64,000 nt of DNA. Origin: Comamonas kerstersii. Lineage in GTDB: Bacteria; Pseudomonadota; Gammaproteobacteria; Burkholderiales; Burkholderiaceae_C. This document shows, in pieces, positions 7,312 through 16,902 of the stretch. The position numbers and the translations under genes were made by a program. The notes below the pieces were generated by a model. The model was not told the DNA's origin. It was given only the letters and a program-made list of their open reading frames with translations, and did no database searches. Position 1 is the stretch's first letter. The number at the start of each line of letters is the position of its first letter. The stretch lies in assembly GCF_008801935.1 (NCBI RefSeq), contig NZ_VZOT01000002.1:1-64000 (forward strand). The letters run 5' to 3'.

Positions 7312-7860
7312 ATGAAAACGCTCAAACTTCTTCTTGCAGCAACGCTAAGTGTTTGCAGTTGCAGTGTTTTTGCACAATGGCAGTGGATAGATGCTTCAGG
7401 GCAAAAAGTCTATAGCGATCGTCCTCCGCCCGCACACATCGCGCCACCACAGATCCTCAAGCGCCCGGGCAGCAGCGCGCCTGCCGCGCCCAGCGTGCGC
7501 TATCCCAGCGCTGAGGGCGCGACAGCTGCGCCCGTAGCAACGCCTGCTGTAGTGTCAGAACCTGCTTCTGAAACAAGCACTGTGCAGGCAGCACCCGAAA
7601 CATCAGCACCTGATCAGGACAAAGCCCGGGAAGCGGCTCAACGCAAGGCCGAAGAAGACGAACGTAAGAAGCACGAAGCCAGGCAGGCCGAGGTTCGCCG
7701 CAGCAACTGCCAGCGCGCCCGGGCAATGCAGGCTTCGCTGCAGTCCGGTGCACTGCATGCCTATGTGAATGAAAAAGGGGAACGCGGCTTGATGACGGAC
7801 GCGCAGCGCCAGGCAGAACTGCAGCGCGCCCAGGCTGCCATCAAGGACAATTGCAGATAA
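7312..7860 (+). CDS. DUF4124-containing secreted protein
   Basis: This exported protein has 182 residues. It has a signal peptide ([21 protein letters not shown]), then a DUF4124 segment ([19 protein letters not shown]), a Pro/Ala-rich linker, and a charged helical C-terminal half with a [22 protein letters not shown] coiled-coil-like stretch. DUF4124 is common in Gram-negative periplasmic proteins of unknown role. The ATG at 7312 is chosen because it begins the signal peptide. It is divergent from guaB, with about 100 bases between them, which must hold both promoters. Confidence 0.85.
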   Translation: MKTLKLLLAATLSVCSCSVFAQWQWIDASGQKVYSDRPPPAHIAPPQILKRPGSSAPAAPSVRYPSAEGATAAPVATPAVVSEPASETSTVQAAPETSAPDQDKAREAAQRKAEEDERKKHEARQAEVRRSNCQRARAMQASLQSGALHAYVNEKGERGLMTDAQRQAELQRAQAAIKDNCR

Positions 7861-7866
7861 AAGAGC

Positions 7867-8181
7867 TCAGTAGCCCGACTTGCTGTTGGCCCGGCGCTTG
7901 GCAAACAGCCCTGCCCCACGCGCGCCCTGTTGAGCAAACCGCTCACGGCGCGCAACTTTGGGGTCAACCTTCAGTGGCTGATACAGCTCGACGCGGTCGC
8001 CCTCCTGCAGCGCATATTCCAGCGGCTTGACGCGGCCCCAGACACCACAACTTTGCTGGACTGACAGCTCAAGACCGCATGCGGTGATGGCATCCTGCAG
8101 GCACGCACCAGCAGGCAACTGCACCGAACGCTCCTGCACCTGACCCTGAGCATCCATCCAAACCACTTCAATGTTGAGCAT
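7867..8181 (-). CDS. rnfH: RnfH-family ubiquitin-like protein
   Basis: This 104-residue protein has a beta-grasp fold typical of RnfH (IEVVWMDAQGQVQERSVQLPAG, then GRVKPLEYALQEGDRVELYQPLKVDPK), with a basic C-terminal tail. Its molecular role is not well established; it is usually encoded next to ratA and smpB, as here. It starts 12 bases after ratA and is presumably co-transcribed with it. The convergent DUF4124 gene ends 6 bases away. Confidence 0.92.
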   Translation of the reverse strand: MLNIEVVWMDAQGQVQERSVQLPAGACLQDAITACGLELSVQQSCGVWGRVKPLEYALQEGDRVELYQPLKVDPKVARRERFAQQGARGAGLFAKRRANSKSGY

Positions 8182-8193
8182 TGTTGACCTGCC

Positions 8194-8634
8194 TCAACCG
8201 TAGACTTTTTCTGCGCGCTTGATAAAGGCATCCACCATGGAGTTGGCGATGCGATCAAAGATAGGGCCAATCAGCGTTGCCAGCGCCATGCTGTCAAAAC
8301 CATAGTCCAGCTGCAGCTGAACCTTGCAGGCCCGCTGGGTGCCATCACCCACAGGATGAAAAATCCAGTGCCCTTCCAGGCGCGAGAACGGCCCTTTGAT
8401 CAGGCGCATGCTGATCTTGTTTTTGCCCTCGTGCACATTGCGTGTCACAAACGACTTCTTCAGAGCACCCATGGCCATACCCACTTCAGCCGTCATGCCG
8501 TGCTCGTCCTGCTCCAGCACCTTGGTATGCGAGCACCAGGGCAGAAATTCGGGATAGCGCGCAACGTCTGCCACCAGGGCAAACATTTCTTCAGGGCTAT
8601 ACCAGATGAGGACGGACTTATTAACGTTTTTCAT
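8194..8634 (-). CDS. ratA: RatA-like START-domain protein (coenzyme Q-binding family)
   Basis: This 146-residue single-domain protein of the polyketide cyclase/COQ10 START fold has the family pattern of MKNVNKSVLIWYSPEEMFALVADV at the start, then YPEFLPWC, and a C-terminal helix ANSMVDAFIKRAEKVYG. In E. coli RatA was described as an inhibitor of 70S ribosome formation, while homologues such as Coq10 bind ubiquinone, so the role in this organism is open. The ATG at 8634 gives the family N-terminus; the longer frame to 8670 is not favoured. It is divergent from smpB. Confidence 0.92.
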   Translation of the reverse strand: MKNVNKSVLIWYSPEEMFALVADVARYPEFLPWCSHTKVLEQDEHGMTAEVGMAMGALKKSFVTRNVHEGKNKISMRLIKGPFSRLEGHWIFHPVGDGTQRACKVQLQLDYGFDSMALATLIGPIFDRIANSMVDAFIKRAEKVYG

Positions 8635-8788
8635 GAATAAACAAACCAGCGCCTTGAAACCTTGGGGCATTGTGAGGCCGCTTCGGTCAGTCTGGCGCTG
8701 GAGAAACTAAAATCAAAGCTGAGCGGGAGAAACGCCCATCATTGTAGGTAGAGCCCGGCATCTGTGGGCCCGCCACCCAGAAAGACCC

Positions 8789-9262
8789 ATGGCAAAAAAA
8801 CCAGAAACCAACTCTCGCATTGCAGAGAACAAAAAAGCTGCGTTCAATTATTTCTTTGAGGAACGCCATGAAGCCGGCATTGTGCTGCAAGGCTGGGAAG
8901 TCAAGGCACTGCGCAGCGGCAAGGCACAGATCAGCGAGGCCTATGTTGTCATCAAGGACGGCGAGCTGTTCCTGATCGGCTGTCAGATCCAACCCCTGAA
9001 AACCGCCTCCACCCACATCAGCACCGACGCTACGCGTCTGCGCAAGCTGCTGATGAAAAAAGACGAAATCCGCCGCCTGATCGGCAAGGTCGAGCAAAAG
9101 GGCTATACCCTGGTGCCCACCAACCTGCACTGGAAGAACGGTCTGGTCAAATGCGATGTTGCTCTGGCCAAGGGTAAGGCAGAGCACGACAAGCGTGACG
9201 TGATCAAAGACCGTGAAGGCAAGCGCGAGGTGGAACGCGCCATGAAAAGCCGCAACCGCTAA
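8789..9262 (+). CDS. smpB: SsrA (tmRNA)-binding protein SmpB
   Basis: SmpB binds tmRNA and brings it to stalled ribosomes for trans-translation. The 157-residue protein has the expected OB-fold core ([29 protein letters not shown], then [13 protein letters not shown]) and the basic C-terminal tail ([28 protein letters not shown]) that mimics the missing tRNA part. The length is normal. No tmRNA gene is seen nearby. The 207 bases that follow, up to 9469, hold no gene I can support. Confidence 0.97.
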   Translation: MAKKPETNSRIAENKKAAFNYFFEERHEAGIVLQGWEVKALRSGKAQISEAYVVIKDGELFLIGCQIQPLKTASTHISTDATRLRKLLMKKDEIRRLIGKVEQKGYTLVPTNLHWKNGLVKCDVALAKGKAEHDKRDVIKDREGKREVERAMKSRNR

Positions 9263-9469
9263 GCAACACTGATACCAGCTTGGCGCATGCCCTTGCGGAG
9301 TCTGCAAGACTCAGAAACGCTTCATGCCCAAGACTGCTCGGATCAAGCAGCAAGACTGCAGTACAGGAATCTCACTGTCAGGACGCTTGTGGGCTTGCTG
9401 CGTCCGCAAGCTACTGCTGCGGTCAGGACGCCAATTTGGATGCCATCCTGCACGCCCCCTCAGACACCC

Positions 9470-10045
9470 TCAAGAGACAGCTGCAGGCTGTGGAGCCTCA
9501 ACACTCCACTGCATGTCCTGAATCAGCGACTGCAGCAAAGCAAAGCCCAGCGGCCATGGGCCATAGCCCGATTCCACATTGATGTGCCCCGCATTTTGCA
9601 GACGCACAAATTCGCTGCCCCAGGCGCGCGCGTAGGCACCTGCGAGGCGAATGGGGCAGTACGGATCATTACTGCTGGCCACCAGCACGCTGCGATATGG
9701 CAGGAGCTGATAAGGCACGGGCGCAAAGTCCGCCAGATGCGCCCTGCGCTCAGGGTCAGCAGGCGCCACCAGCAAGGCACTGCGAATGCGTGCGGCCGCC
9801 TCGGCGCCCAGATGCGTCGTGGTGATGCAGCCCAGGCTATGCGCCACCACGATCACTGGCTCCGGGCGCGACAGAATCAGCGCTTCCAGCGTGCGCACCC
9901 AGTCTTCGCGCTTGGGCGTCAGCCAGTCGTCTTGCTCCACACGCTCCACATTGGACAAAGTCCTGGCCCACAGGCTTTGCCAGTGCTCAGGGCTGGAATT
10001 GCGCCATCCCGGAACGATGATGATGCGTGGTGCTGTGCTTGACAT
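9470..10045 (-). CDS. RBBP9/YdeN-family alpha/beta hydrolase
   Basis: This is a 191-residue serine hydrolase of the RBBP9 family with the GWRNSSPEHWQ loop near the N-terminus, nucleophile elbow HSLGC with Ser near 76, an Asp in the SSNDPYCP motif, and the catalytic His in NAGHINVESGYG. The substrate is unknown. The ATG at 10045 is preceded by a good GGAGAG ribosome site, and the frame upstream to 10099 is discarded. It seems to be a single-gene unit facing smpB. Confidence 0.88.
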   Translation of the reverse strand: MSSTAPRIIIVPGWRNSSPEHWQSLWARTLSNVERVEQDDWLTPKREDWVRTLEALILSRPEPVIVVAHSLGCITTTHLGAEAAARIRSALLVAPADPERRAHLADFAPVPYQLLPYRSVLVASSNDPYCPIRLAGAYARAWGSEFVRLQNAGHINVESGYGPWPLGFALLQSLIQDMQWSVEAPQPAAVS

Positions 10046-10127
10046 GGCTTGCTCTCCTTCAGAGCCGCCGATTGTGAAAGTCAGAGGCGCAAAACCCAAC
10101 TATTGATTCGTTGTTTTCTTATGGGCA

Positions 10128-10154
10128 TAAGCTTTTAGCTGCATGCATCGGAAA
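10128..10154 (+). promoter_or_regulatory. Possible FliA (sigma-28) promoter for the chemoreceptor
   Basis: TAAGCTTT-N11-ATCGGAAA partly matches the sigma-28 pattern TAAAGTTT-N11-GCCGATAA and lies about 120 bases before the chemoreceptor start. Spacing is right, but the -10 match is only partial. Confidence 0.3.
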
Positions 10155-10273
10155 CCGCAGGTATCCGAGCTCGAGCATGGTTATGCGACCGGCAACACAC
10201 GCCCCACAAGTGAGCGGCATAGGATGCGAGTAACAAATAGCAACATAGCTTTTTCTGCTCCTCCGACCCCTTC

Positions 10274-11884
10274 ATGTTTCACCGGAAAATTAGTCACCGT
10301 CTTCTGGGCTGCTTTGCCCTCATTACGGCCTTGCTCATTGCACTGTCCACTTACAGTGTGTTCGTCACACAAGGCATCGACTCCAAGCTCACCGCCAACT
10401 CCAGCCAGAACGCCGTCATTCAGCGCGCTGCCATTGACTTTCGCGGCTCAGTGCACGACCGCGCCATTGCACTGCGCGATGCAGTGATTGCTCCCGACCC
10501 CACCGCTGTACAACATGAGTTGCAGCAAATCGAGCGCCTGGCACAGGCCTATGTACGGGCTAATCAACAGTTGCAGCAGGTGCTACAGGAGCAGTCAGGC
10601 ACTATTCCGCCTGAAGTGCTCAAGATGCTCGAAGACATACAGCATCAGGAAGCCAGCACACAGACAACCACTGACCGTATCCTGCAACTACTCCAGCAGC
10701 AAGACCGTGCCCGTGCCGAGTCACTGCTATGGGCGCAGGCCAAGCCCCAGTATGTGCAGTGGCTGGCCAGCATCAACCGCCTGATCGACTTTGAAGAAGC
10801 ACGCATCATCACCAACAACAGCGGAGCCAATGATGCTGCCAAGGAGTTTGGCACGGCCATGCTGCTCATCACCGTACTGGCCGTAGCTGTCAGCGTGGCC
10901 GCAGCCATGAAGCTGGCCCAGTACATCACCCATGAACTGGGCGCAGAGCCCTATGAAGTACGCAATGTGGTGCAGGCCATGCGCAATGGGGAACTGACCG
11001 TGCGCATTCCCGTGAGGGCTGGCGACAGCCGCAGCGTGATGGCGGCCGTAGCTGCCATGCAGCAACGCTTTCACGAACTGGTGGCAGCAGTACATACCAA
11101 TATCACGCACCTGCGCTCTACTGGGCACGAAATTGCTGAAGGCAATCTGCGCCTGGGCGAGCGAACCGACCACACCACAGACAACCTGCACCGCACCACC
11201 CTGGCCATGCAGGCACTGACCGACACCGTGCAAAGCAGCGCCAATGCCGCTCAGCAGGCCGAAACTCTGGCAGATAGCGCCCTGCATGCGGCAGGCAGCG
11301 GAGGCCGGGTCATGCAGCAGGTCGTTGGCACCATGCAGGACATTGCTGCCAGCAGCCATCAGGTGGAAGAGATCATTGGCCTGATTGATAGCATCGCCTT
11401 TCAGACCAATATCCTGGCGCTCAATGCTGCCGTCGAAGCTGCACGCGCTGGCGAACAAGGCCGTGGCTTTGCCGTCGTAGCAGGTGAAGTGCGAGCCCTG
11501 GCTGGTCGCAGTGCCGAAGCTGCACGACAGATTCAGCAGCTGATTGCCTGCAGCGTGGAACGTATCAATTTGGGCAACCAGCTGGTGGATGAAGCCGGAC
11601 ATGCCATGCAGGACATCGTGCAGCACGTACAGCGTGTGCACCAGATCATCAGCTCCATTGGGCAGACAGCACAGGTGCAAAGCCAGGATATTCTGCAGGT
11701 CAATGCCTCCGTCCATGATTTGGAACAGATGACACAACAAAACACGACCTTGGTACAGCAAAGCACGGCAGCCGCCAAAGATCTGCAAGATCAGGCAGAA
11801 AAGCTGACCCAGCTGGTATCAGCCTTTAGCGTGCAGCGCAGCAGCGACGAGATGCGCCTGGTACGGGCTGAATCTGCTGCTTGA
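10274..11884 (+). CDS. Methyl-accepting chemotaxis protein with periplasmic four-helix-type domain
   Basis: This is a 536-residue transmembrane chemoreceptor. It has TM1 at about residues 10-30, a helical periplasmic domain (about 35-190) of the 4HB type, TM2 at about 195-215, a HAMP region (about 215-270), and a cytoplasmic signalling domain. The tip is intact ([45 protein letters not shown] is the conserved stretch at about 370-415) and contacts CheA and CheW. There is no C-terminal CheR-binding pentapeptide. The ligand is unknown. It is monocistronic, ending at a terminator shared with the convergent fbpC gene. Confidence 0.93.
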   Translation: MFHRKISHRLLGCFALITALLIALSTYSVFVTQGIDSKLTANSSQNAVIQRAAIDFRGSVHDRAIALRDAVIAPDPTAVQHELQQIERLAQAYVRANQQLQQVLQEQSGTIPPEVLKMLEDIQHQEASTQTTTDRILQLLQQQDRARAESLLWAQAKPQYVQWLASINRLIDFEEARIITNNSGANDAAKEFGTAMLLITVLAVAVSVAAAMKLAQYITHELGAEPYEVRNVVQAMRNGELTVRIPVRAGDSRSVMAAVAAMQQRFHELVAAVHTNITHLRSTGHEIAEGNLRLGERTDHTTDNLHRTTLAMQALTDTVQSSANAAQQAETLADSALHAAGSGGRVMQQVVGTMQDIAASSHQVEEIIGLIDSIAFQTNILALNAAVEAARAGEQGRGFAVVAGEVRALAGRSAEAARQIQQLIACSVERINLGNQLVDEAGHAMQDIVQHVQRVHQIISSIGQTAQVQSQDILQVNASVHDLEQMTQQNTTLVQQSTAAAKDLQDQAEKLTQLVSAFSVQRSSDEMRLVRAESAA

Positions 11885-11892
11885 AGCCGATA

Positions 11893-11927
11893 AAAAACGC
11901 TCCACCCAGGCGGGTTGGAGCGCTTTT
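11893..11927. terminator. Bidirectional terminator between the chemoreceptor gene and fbpC
   Basis: The hairpin AAACGCTCCACCC / GGGTTGGAGCGCTTT has A and T runs on opposite sides, so it can end transcription from the chemoreceptor and from the convergent iron-transport operon. Confidence 0.8.
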
Positions 11928-11960
11928 GGAACCGCTGTCAGCATCCATGCTGTATGTTTT

Positions 11961-12971
11961 TCAGAGTTCGCTCACCAGCCCTAGCTGCATGCGCTCACAG
12001 CTGCCATACAAGGCATTGAGCGAGACCTTGGCCATCACATGCTCGCCGTCGGGCAGCTCCAGCTCAAACACAAAATGACTGCCACGGAAGGTGCGCTCCA
12101 GCACTTTGGCGGAAACACCGCGCTCCACCACGCAGACATGCTCAGGGCGCAGCAGCACCTTGGCGCCTTCGGATGTTTCGTAATGCGGATGGCCCGCTGG
12201 CAGCAGGCCCAGTGCCGTCTGCCACTGACCACCTGCCGTGCGCTGTGCGGAGACCAGCGCCCCCTCACCCACAAACTGCGCCACAGCCTGCGTCGCAGGC
12301 GTGCAGTACACCTGCACGGCACTACCCCACTGCATGAGTTGGCCATGGGACATCACGCCAATGTTGTCCGCCATGGCAAAGGCTTCGTTCTGATCGTGCG
12401 TCACCATCAGCGCCGTGGCCTTGGCCTGCTTCAAGATGGCGCGCACTTCACGCGCAATGGCCTCACGCATGCTGGTGTCTAGGCTGGAAAAAGGCTCATC
12501 CATCAGCAACAGGCTGGGGTTCGGCGCCAGCGCACGGGCCAGCGCTACACGCTGCTGCTGGCCACCAGAAAGTTCATGGGGCCAGCGCTGGGCCATGCCC
12601 TGCAGGCCAACCAGCTCCAGCATTTCCTGCACCCGTGCAGGGCGCTGCGCCTTGGGCATGCTGTGCAGACCAAAGGCTACGTTGCCACCCACCGTCAGAT
12701 GAGGAAACAGCGCGTGATCCTGAAACACCATGCCAATGTCACGCAACTGCGGGGCCACATGCACCGTTGTGCTGGCCACCGTGCTCCCTTGCAGGACGAT
12801 GCTGCCAGCACGCACTGGCTCAAAGCCTGCAATGGCACGCAGCAGCGTGGTCTTGCCGCAGCCAGAAGGCCCCAGCAGACAGGCAATTTCACCCTGATCC
12901 ATGCGCAGGTTCACCCCTTGCACAACCGTGTTGGCACCATATCCCAATGAAATATTGTTGATTTCAAGCAT
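11961..12971 (-). CDS. fbpC: Ferric iron ABC transporter, ATP-binding protein
   Basis: This 336-residue ATPase powers iron import with the adjacent permease and binding protein. The Walker [10 protein letters not shown] is at about 34-42, the Q-loop in MVFQDHALFPHLTVGGNVAFGL, the signature LSGGQQQR near 139, Walker B LLLMDEPFSSLD, and the switch His in VTHDQNEAFAMAD. The C-terminal third is a TOBE-type regulatory domain. Start is the ATG at 12971, with a GTG one codon before it as an alternative. It is the last gene of fbpABC. Confidence 0.92.
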   Translation of the reverse strand: MLEINNISLGYGANTVVQGVNLRMDQGEIACLLGPSGCGKTTLLRAIAGFEPVRAGSIVLQGSTVASTTVHVAPQLRDIGMVFQDHALFPHLTVGGNVAFGLHSMPKAQRPARVQEMLELVGLQGMAQRWPHELSGGQQQRVALARALAPNPSLLLMDEPFSSLDTSMREAIAREVRAILKQAKATALMVTHDQNEAFAMADNIGVMSHGQLMQWGSAVQVYCTPATQAVAQFVGEGALVSAQRTAGGQWQTALGLLPAGHPHYETSEGAKVLLRPEHVCVVERGVSAKVLERTFRGSHFVFELELPDGEHVMAKVSLNALYGSCERMQLGLVSEL

Positions 12972-12990
12972 CACAAAAACCCGGCATTGA

Positions 12991-14631
12991 TCAACCGGCC
13001 GAGGACGGTTTCTTTTCCGTTTGCAGCACCAGCAGGATCACTGGCACCAGCCCCACCAGCACAATGGCCAGCGCTGGCAAAGCAGCCTCTTCCCACATGG
13101 ATTCCGATGTCAGCTGAAACACGCGCACGGCCAGGGTGTCCCAGCCGAACTGACGCATCATCAAGGTGATGGGCATTTCCTTCATCACATCCACCACCAC
13201 CATCAGAAAGGCAGACAGCAAGCCCGTGCGCAGCAGCGGCAGATGCAGGCGGCGCAGCGTCTGCCAGGGGCCCAGCCCCAGCGAAGCACAGGCCTCCTCC
13301 TGACTGCGCGTGATGCGTTGCATGGCAGCATCGGTCGAGTGATAGGCCACGGCCAGAAAGCGAGCGGCCAGCGCCAGCAGCATGCCTGCCAGAGAACCCT
13401 TGATGATGCCCAGCGCCTGAATCCCAAAGGGCTCCAGCAGCGCCATCAGCCAGGCATCCAGCCAGGCGATGGGAATGAACACACCCACGGCCAGTACCAC
13501 ACCGGGCATGGCATAGCCCAGCACCGCCAGGCGAATCACCCATGCGGTTTTTGCATCGCCATGGCGGCGGCGAATCCACGACAGCAGCAGCGCCAGCACG
13601 GTGGTGATGACAGCCGTCAGCAAGGCCAGATACAAGGTATTCCAGGCGTAGCCCCAATAGTCGCTATTGAGCTGTTCACGCCAAATCGACAGTACCCAGG
13701 CCACCATCTGCACCATGGGAATGGCAAACGACGCAGCAAACACCAGCAGGCAGAACCCAAATGCCAGCCAGCGCATGCCCCCCTGCAGCACAGCGCGGTG
13801 CTGCTGCGGATTGCTGACGTGAAAACGCTTGGCATTGCGCGAGCGCTGCTCAGCGGCCACCAGCAGCAAGACGACCAGCACCAAAATGGCTGCGAGCTGC
13901 GCGGCTGCGCCAATGTTGTGCAGGTCAAACCACGATTTGTAGACCGCGGTCGAGAAAGTGTCGAAGTTAAAAACGGCAATGGCGCCAAAGTCGGCCAGCA
14001 CTTCCATGAGCACCAGCGCCAGACCGGCACCAATCCAGGGTCGCGCCAGTGGCAAAGCCACTTTGAAGAAAGCTGCCACAGGGCTGTAGCCCAGTGCCTG
14101 TGCGGCCTCCATGCTGCGGTGCCCCTGTGTCAGAAAGGCACTGCGCGCCATCAGGTACACATAGGGGTAGAAGGCCATGACCAGCACCATGACCAGCCCC
14201 CACAGGCTGCCGCGAATGTCCGGAAACCAGCGGCTATTGCCCATCACATCACGCACAAAGCTCTGCACCGGACCGGCATATTCGAAGATGCCCATCTGCA
14301 CAAAGGCCAGCACATAGGCAGGGATGGCCAGCGGCAGCACCAGCGCCCAGGCAAAAAACCTGCGCCCCGGAAAATCACACATGGCCGTCAGCCACGCAAG
14401 CGGGACGGCAACGATCAGCACAGCCACACCCACCAGCAGCATGAGCAGCAAAGTGTTGCCCAGCACACGCGGCAGGACGTAGTTCCACAGGTGCAGCCAG
14501 ATATCTGGCTGGGGCGTGACAGCCATGCTCACCACCGCCAGCAAAGGCACGATGGTCAGCAAGGCTATGGGAAGCGCAAAAGCGAAACCGCGCCAGCGGT
14601 GTGCTGGCGCGGAATGGTCTATGACAGACAA
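12991..14631 (-). CDS. fbpB: Ferric iron ABC transporter, fused permease
   Basis: This 546-residue inner-membrane permease has two homologous halves, each with about six helices and an EAA-type cytoplasmic loop (EAAQALGYSPVAAFFKVALPLARPWIGAG near 200; EEACASLGLGPWQTLRRLHLPLLRTG near 440) that contacts the ATPase. The fused layout is typical of FbpB/SfuB. The only start consistent with a full first helix is a TTG at 14631, giving MSVIDHSAPAHRW; the next Met lies beyond the first membrane segment. It ends 19 bases before fbpC. Confidence 0.92.
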   Translation of the reverse strand: MSVIDHSAPAHRWRGFAFALPIALLTIVPLLAVVSMAVTPQPDIWLHLWNYVLPRVLGNTLLLMLLVGVAVLIVAVPLAWLTAMCDFPGRRFFAWALVLPLAIPAYVLAFVQMGIFEYAGPVQSFVRDVMGNSRWFPDIRGSLWGLVMVLVMAFYPYVYLMARSAFLTQGHRSMEAAQALGYSPVAAFFKVALPLARPWIGAGLALVLMEVLADFGAIAVFNFDTFSTAVYKSWFDLHNIGAAAQLAAILVLVVLLLVAAEQRSRNAKRFHVSNPQQHRAVLQGGMRWLAFGFCLLVFAASFAIPMVQMVAWVLSIWREQLNSDYWGYAWNTLYLALLTAVITTVLALLLSWIRRRHGDAKTAWVIRLAVLGYAMPGVVLAVGVFIPIAWLDAWLMALLEPFGIQALGIIKGSLAGMLLALAARFLAVAYHSTDAAMQRITRSQEEACASLGLGPWQTLRRLHLPLLRTGLLSAFLMVVVDVMKEMPITLMMRQFGWDTLAVRVFQLTSESMWEEAALPALAIVLVGLVPVILLVLQTEKKPSSAG

Positions 14632-14658
14632 GTAACTAACCTAACAGGAAATCACCAA

Positions 14659-15678
14659 TTAACGATAGCCTACACGATCGAGCAGCTTGATGGCTTCAGG
14701 CTGGCGCGAGCCGATGTCTGCAGCATTCAGAGGGCTGGGAACAAACGTACCCCATGCCTTCACGATGGGATCAGCCTCAGCCTGCTTGTTGATGGGGCTT
14801 TCATACGTGCCATGGGTGTAGGCAGTCTGCACCTTGTCAGAAGACAGCCACTCCAGCAGCTTGCGAGCGCCTTCGGGGTTCTTGGCATGGGCTGTCACAC
14901 CGCCGCCAGACAGGTTCACGTGGGTACCGCCCTCATCCTTGCCCTGGTTGGCCCAGAACAGCTTGACCTTCTGGTTGAAGTCAGGCTCCTTGGCCAGGAT
15001 ACGGCCGTAGTAGTAAGTATTGGCAATGCCCACATCGCACTGACCGGCAGCGATGGCCTTGAGCAAGCTGGCATCGTTGGTGAACACATCACCGGCCAGG
15101 TTGTTCACCCAGCCCTTGGTGATCTGCTCGGCCTTGTCCACACCGTGCTTGGCGATCATCATGGCCACCAGCGACTGTGTGTAAGTCTGCTTGGAAGTGC
15201 GCAGGCACAGCTTGCCCTTCCACTTGGGGTCAGCCAAGTCTTCGTAGGTGCTCAGCTGCTCAGGCTTGACACGGTCAGCAGCGTAGAAAATGGTACGTTC
15301 ACGCTGCGACAGGCCCCACCAGCGGTTGCCGGGGTCACGGAAGTTATCAGGCACGTTGGCGTTCAGTGTGGGGGAATCCACCTTCTGCAGCAGACCACGC
15401 TCTGCAGCGTTGTGCAGATTGCCCATATCGACGGTAATCAGCACGTCTGCGGGAGAGCTGGCACCTTCAGCAGCCAGACGCTCAGCCAGAGAGCCGCCAC
15501 GGTCTGTCAGCAGATTGATCTTGACGCCGGTCTGCTTGGTGTATTCGTCCAGTGTGGGCTTGAGCAAGGCCTCAATGCGCGAGGAGTACACGGTCACTGC
15601 CTGTGGCGCATCCGCAGCTTGTGCCAATGTTGCAGCACCAACCAAACCGGCGCACAGGGCTGTCTTCCAAATTTTCAT
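14659..15678 (-). CDS. fbpA: Ferric iron-binding periplasmic protein
   Basis: This 339-residue periplasmic protein binds Fe3+ for delivery to FbpBC. A signal peptide (MKIWKTALCAGLVGAATLAQAADA) is followed by the FbpA-type core: VTVYSSRIEALLKPTLDEY at the start of the mature protein, then RGGSLAERL, and an iron-site region with the twin tyrosine motif NTYYYGR near 225. The ATG at 15678 is fixed by the signal peptide. It is the first gene of the operon, below a leader hairpin and a Fur-like palindrome. Confidence 0.93.
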   Translation of the reverse strand: MKIWKTALCAGLVGAATLAQAADAPQAVTVYSSRIEALLKPTLDEYTKQTGVKINLLTDRGGSLAERLAAEGASSPADVLITVDMGNLHNAAERGLLQKVDSPTLNANVPDNFRDPGNRWWGLSQRERTIFYAADRVKPEQLSTYEDLADPKWKGKLCLRTSKQTYTQSLVAMMIAKHGVDKAEQITKGWVNNLAGDVFTNDASLLKAIAAGQCDVGIANTYYYGRILAKEPDFNQKVKLFWANQGKDEGGTHVNLSGGGVTAHAKNPEGARKLLEWLSSDKVQTAYTHGTYESPINKQAEADPIVKAWGTFVPSPLNAADIGSRQPEAIKLLDRVGYR

Positions 15679-15695
15679 GCTTACCTCAAAAGTGT

Positions 15696-15720
15696 GAAAA
15701 AGGCACTCCTGCGAGTGCCT
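15696..15720 (-). terminator. Hairpin with U tract in the fbpA leader
   Basis: On the minus strand AGGCACTC-GCAG-GAGTGCCT is followed directly by TTTTT, about 20 bases before the fbpA start and after the Fur-like palindrome. It has the form of an intrinsic terminator and could attenuate the operon, or mark the end of a short leader RNA. Confidence 0.55.
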
Positions 15721-15768
15721 GCACAGATGGCAGATCCATGAGCGCAAGTGGCCTGACGCTCATAATAA

Positions 15769-15790
15769 GAATAATTCCCATTAATTATTC
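15769..15790. promoter_or_regulatory. Fur-like palindrome upstream of fbpABC
   Basis: GAATAATT-N6-AATTATTC is a perfect 8-bp inverted repeat in an AT-rich stretch about 90 bases before fbpA, close to the Fur consensus in composition and symmetry. Together with the iron transporter downstream this suggests repression by Fur with iron. It was found by eye only. Confidence 0.6.
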
Positions 15791-15871
15791 TGCCACTTTT
15801 TGGCCAGCTGCAACACATTCCTGAGCGGGATTGCAAAAAAAATGCTGCACCGCTCAGTCCACCCTGCTTGC

Positions 15872-16783
15872 TCAGCGCCCCCAGGAACTGCTGCCCGGCA
15901 CGAATTCCCCCAGAAAATCCAGAAAACTGCGCACCGCAGGCGTGAGCCCCCGGCGTGAGCTGAACACCGCGTGCACGATGGCTGGCGGCACACTCCACTG
16001 CGGCAGCACATGCACCAGCTCACCACGCTCCAGCTCCTGACGACACATATAGTCAGGCAGATAACCAATGCCTGCCCCACCTTGCGCCGCCAGCTTGAGG
16101 GTCATCAGGTCATCGGCCATATAGCGCACAGGCGGCTGTACCTGCACTTCCGCCCCGGTGTCGCTGCGCATGCGCCAGTGGGCCACACCTTCGAAAGCCG
16201 ACATGGACAGCACCTGGTGCTCCAGCAATTGCTGCGGATGCTCAGGCGTGCCATGGTGGCGCAGATAGTCAGGGCTGGCCATGAGCACCTGGTGCGTGAC
16301 ATCCAGCTTTTTGACCACCAGTGTGGCGCTGTCTTCCAGCGTGGCGCGCACCCGCAGGGCGATGTCCACCCCCTCCTCCACCACATTGACCGGGCGGTTG
16401 ACCACCTGCATCTCCAGCCGTACCAGCGGGTACTGCGCCAAAAAACGGGGAATCAGCGGTGCCAGCACAGTCTGCGACAGTGTCACCGGACAAGTCACGC
16501 GCACCGTGCCACGGGGTTCGCTTTGCACCTGCTCGACGGTGTCCTGCGCGGCCTGCGCTGCGTCACGCATGGCCTGGCAGTGGCGCAGATAGGCTGCGCC
16601 TACCTCGGTGAGCGACAGCTTGCGGGTGGTGCGCTGCAACAGTCGCACACCCAGCTGCGACTCCAGCTCCGCAATCCGGCGCGACAAGCGCGACTTTGGA
16701 ATACCCAGCGCCCGCCCGGCAGCCGCAAAACCGCCACGCTCCACCACCTCCACAAAGTACAGCATGTCATTGAGGTCTTGCAT
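15872..16783 (-). CDS. LysR-family transcriptional regulator (AaeR/DsdC-like group), divergent from azoR
   Basis: This is a 303-residue regulator with an N-terminal winged helix-turn-helix ([62 protein letters not shown] over about residues 1-62), followed by a periplasmic-binding-like effector domain. It is divergent from an azoreductase gene, a common LysR arrangement for quinone or azo-compound response. The ATG at 16783 gives the standard N-terminus; the open frame to 16807 adds an atypical extension. The ligand is unknown. Confidence 0.92.
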   Translation of the reverse strand: MQDLNDMLYFVEVVERGGFAAAGRALGIPKSRLSRRIAELESQLGVRLLQRTTRKLSLTEVGAAYLRHCQAMRDAAQAAQDTVEQVQSEPRGTVRVTCPVTLSQTVLAPLIPRFLAQYPLVRLEMQVVNRPVNVVEEGVDIALRVRATLEDSATLVVKKLDVTHQVLMASPDYLRHHGTPEHPQQLLEHQVLSMSAFEGVAHWRMRSDTGAEVQVQPPVRYMADDLMTLKLAAQGGAGIGYLPDYMCRQELERGELVHVLPQWSVPPAIVHAVFSSRRGLTPAVRSFLDFLGEFVPGSSSWGR

Positions 16784-16800
16784 GGGGCAGCTCCTTGTTT

Positions 16801-16816
16801 GTTCCAAAATTAGAAC
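16801..16816. promoter_or_regulatory. Palindromic operator candidate between LysR and azoR
   Basis: GTTCCAAAATTAGAAC is an imperfect palindrome with TTC/GAA arms about 18 bases before the LysR start and about 90 before azoR. It has the dyad symmetry and position of a LysR binding site in a divergent pair. Confidence 0.5.
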
Positions 16817-16902
16817 AATCTATCGCATTTATGCTGACTTATCAAAGTGGCGCGTGTAATCCATACTTGCGTCCATTGAACACACCAACACAGGAGCCTC
16901 TC

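Noticed and set aside
9263-9469. tmRNA gene expected near smpB
   Set aside because: No tRNA-like ends, CCA or tag-peptide reading was found here; smpB and ssrA are often unlinked.
13021-15741. A 906-codon open frame on the plus strand
   Set aside because: It is exactly antisense to fbpB and fbpA, its product is Gln/His-rich low-complexity sequence, and no family is recognised. The opposite strand carries clear transporter proteins.
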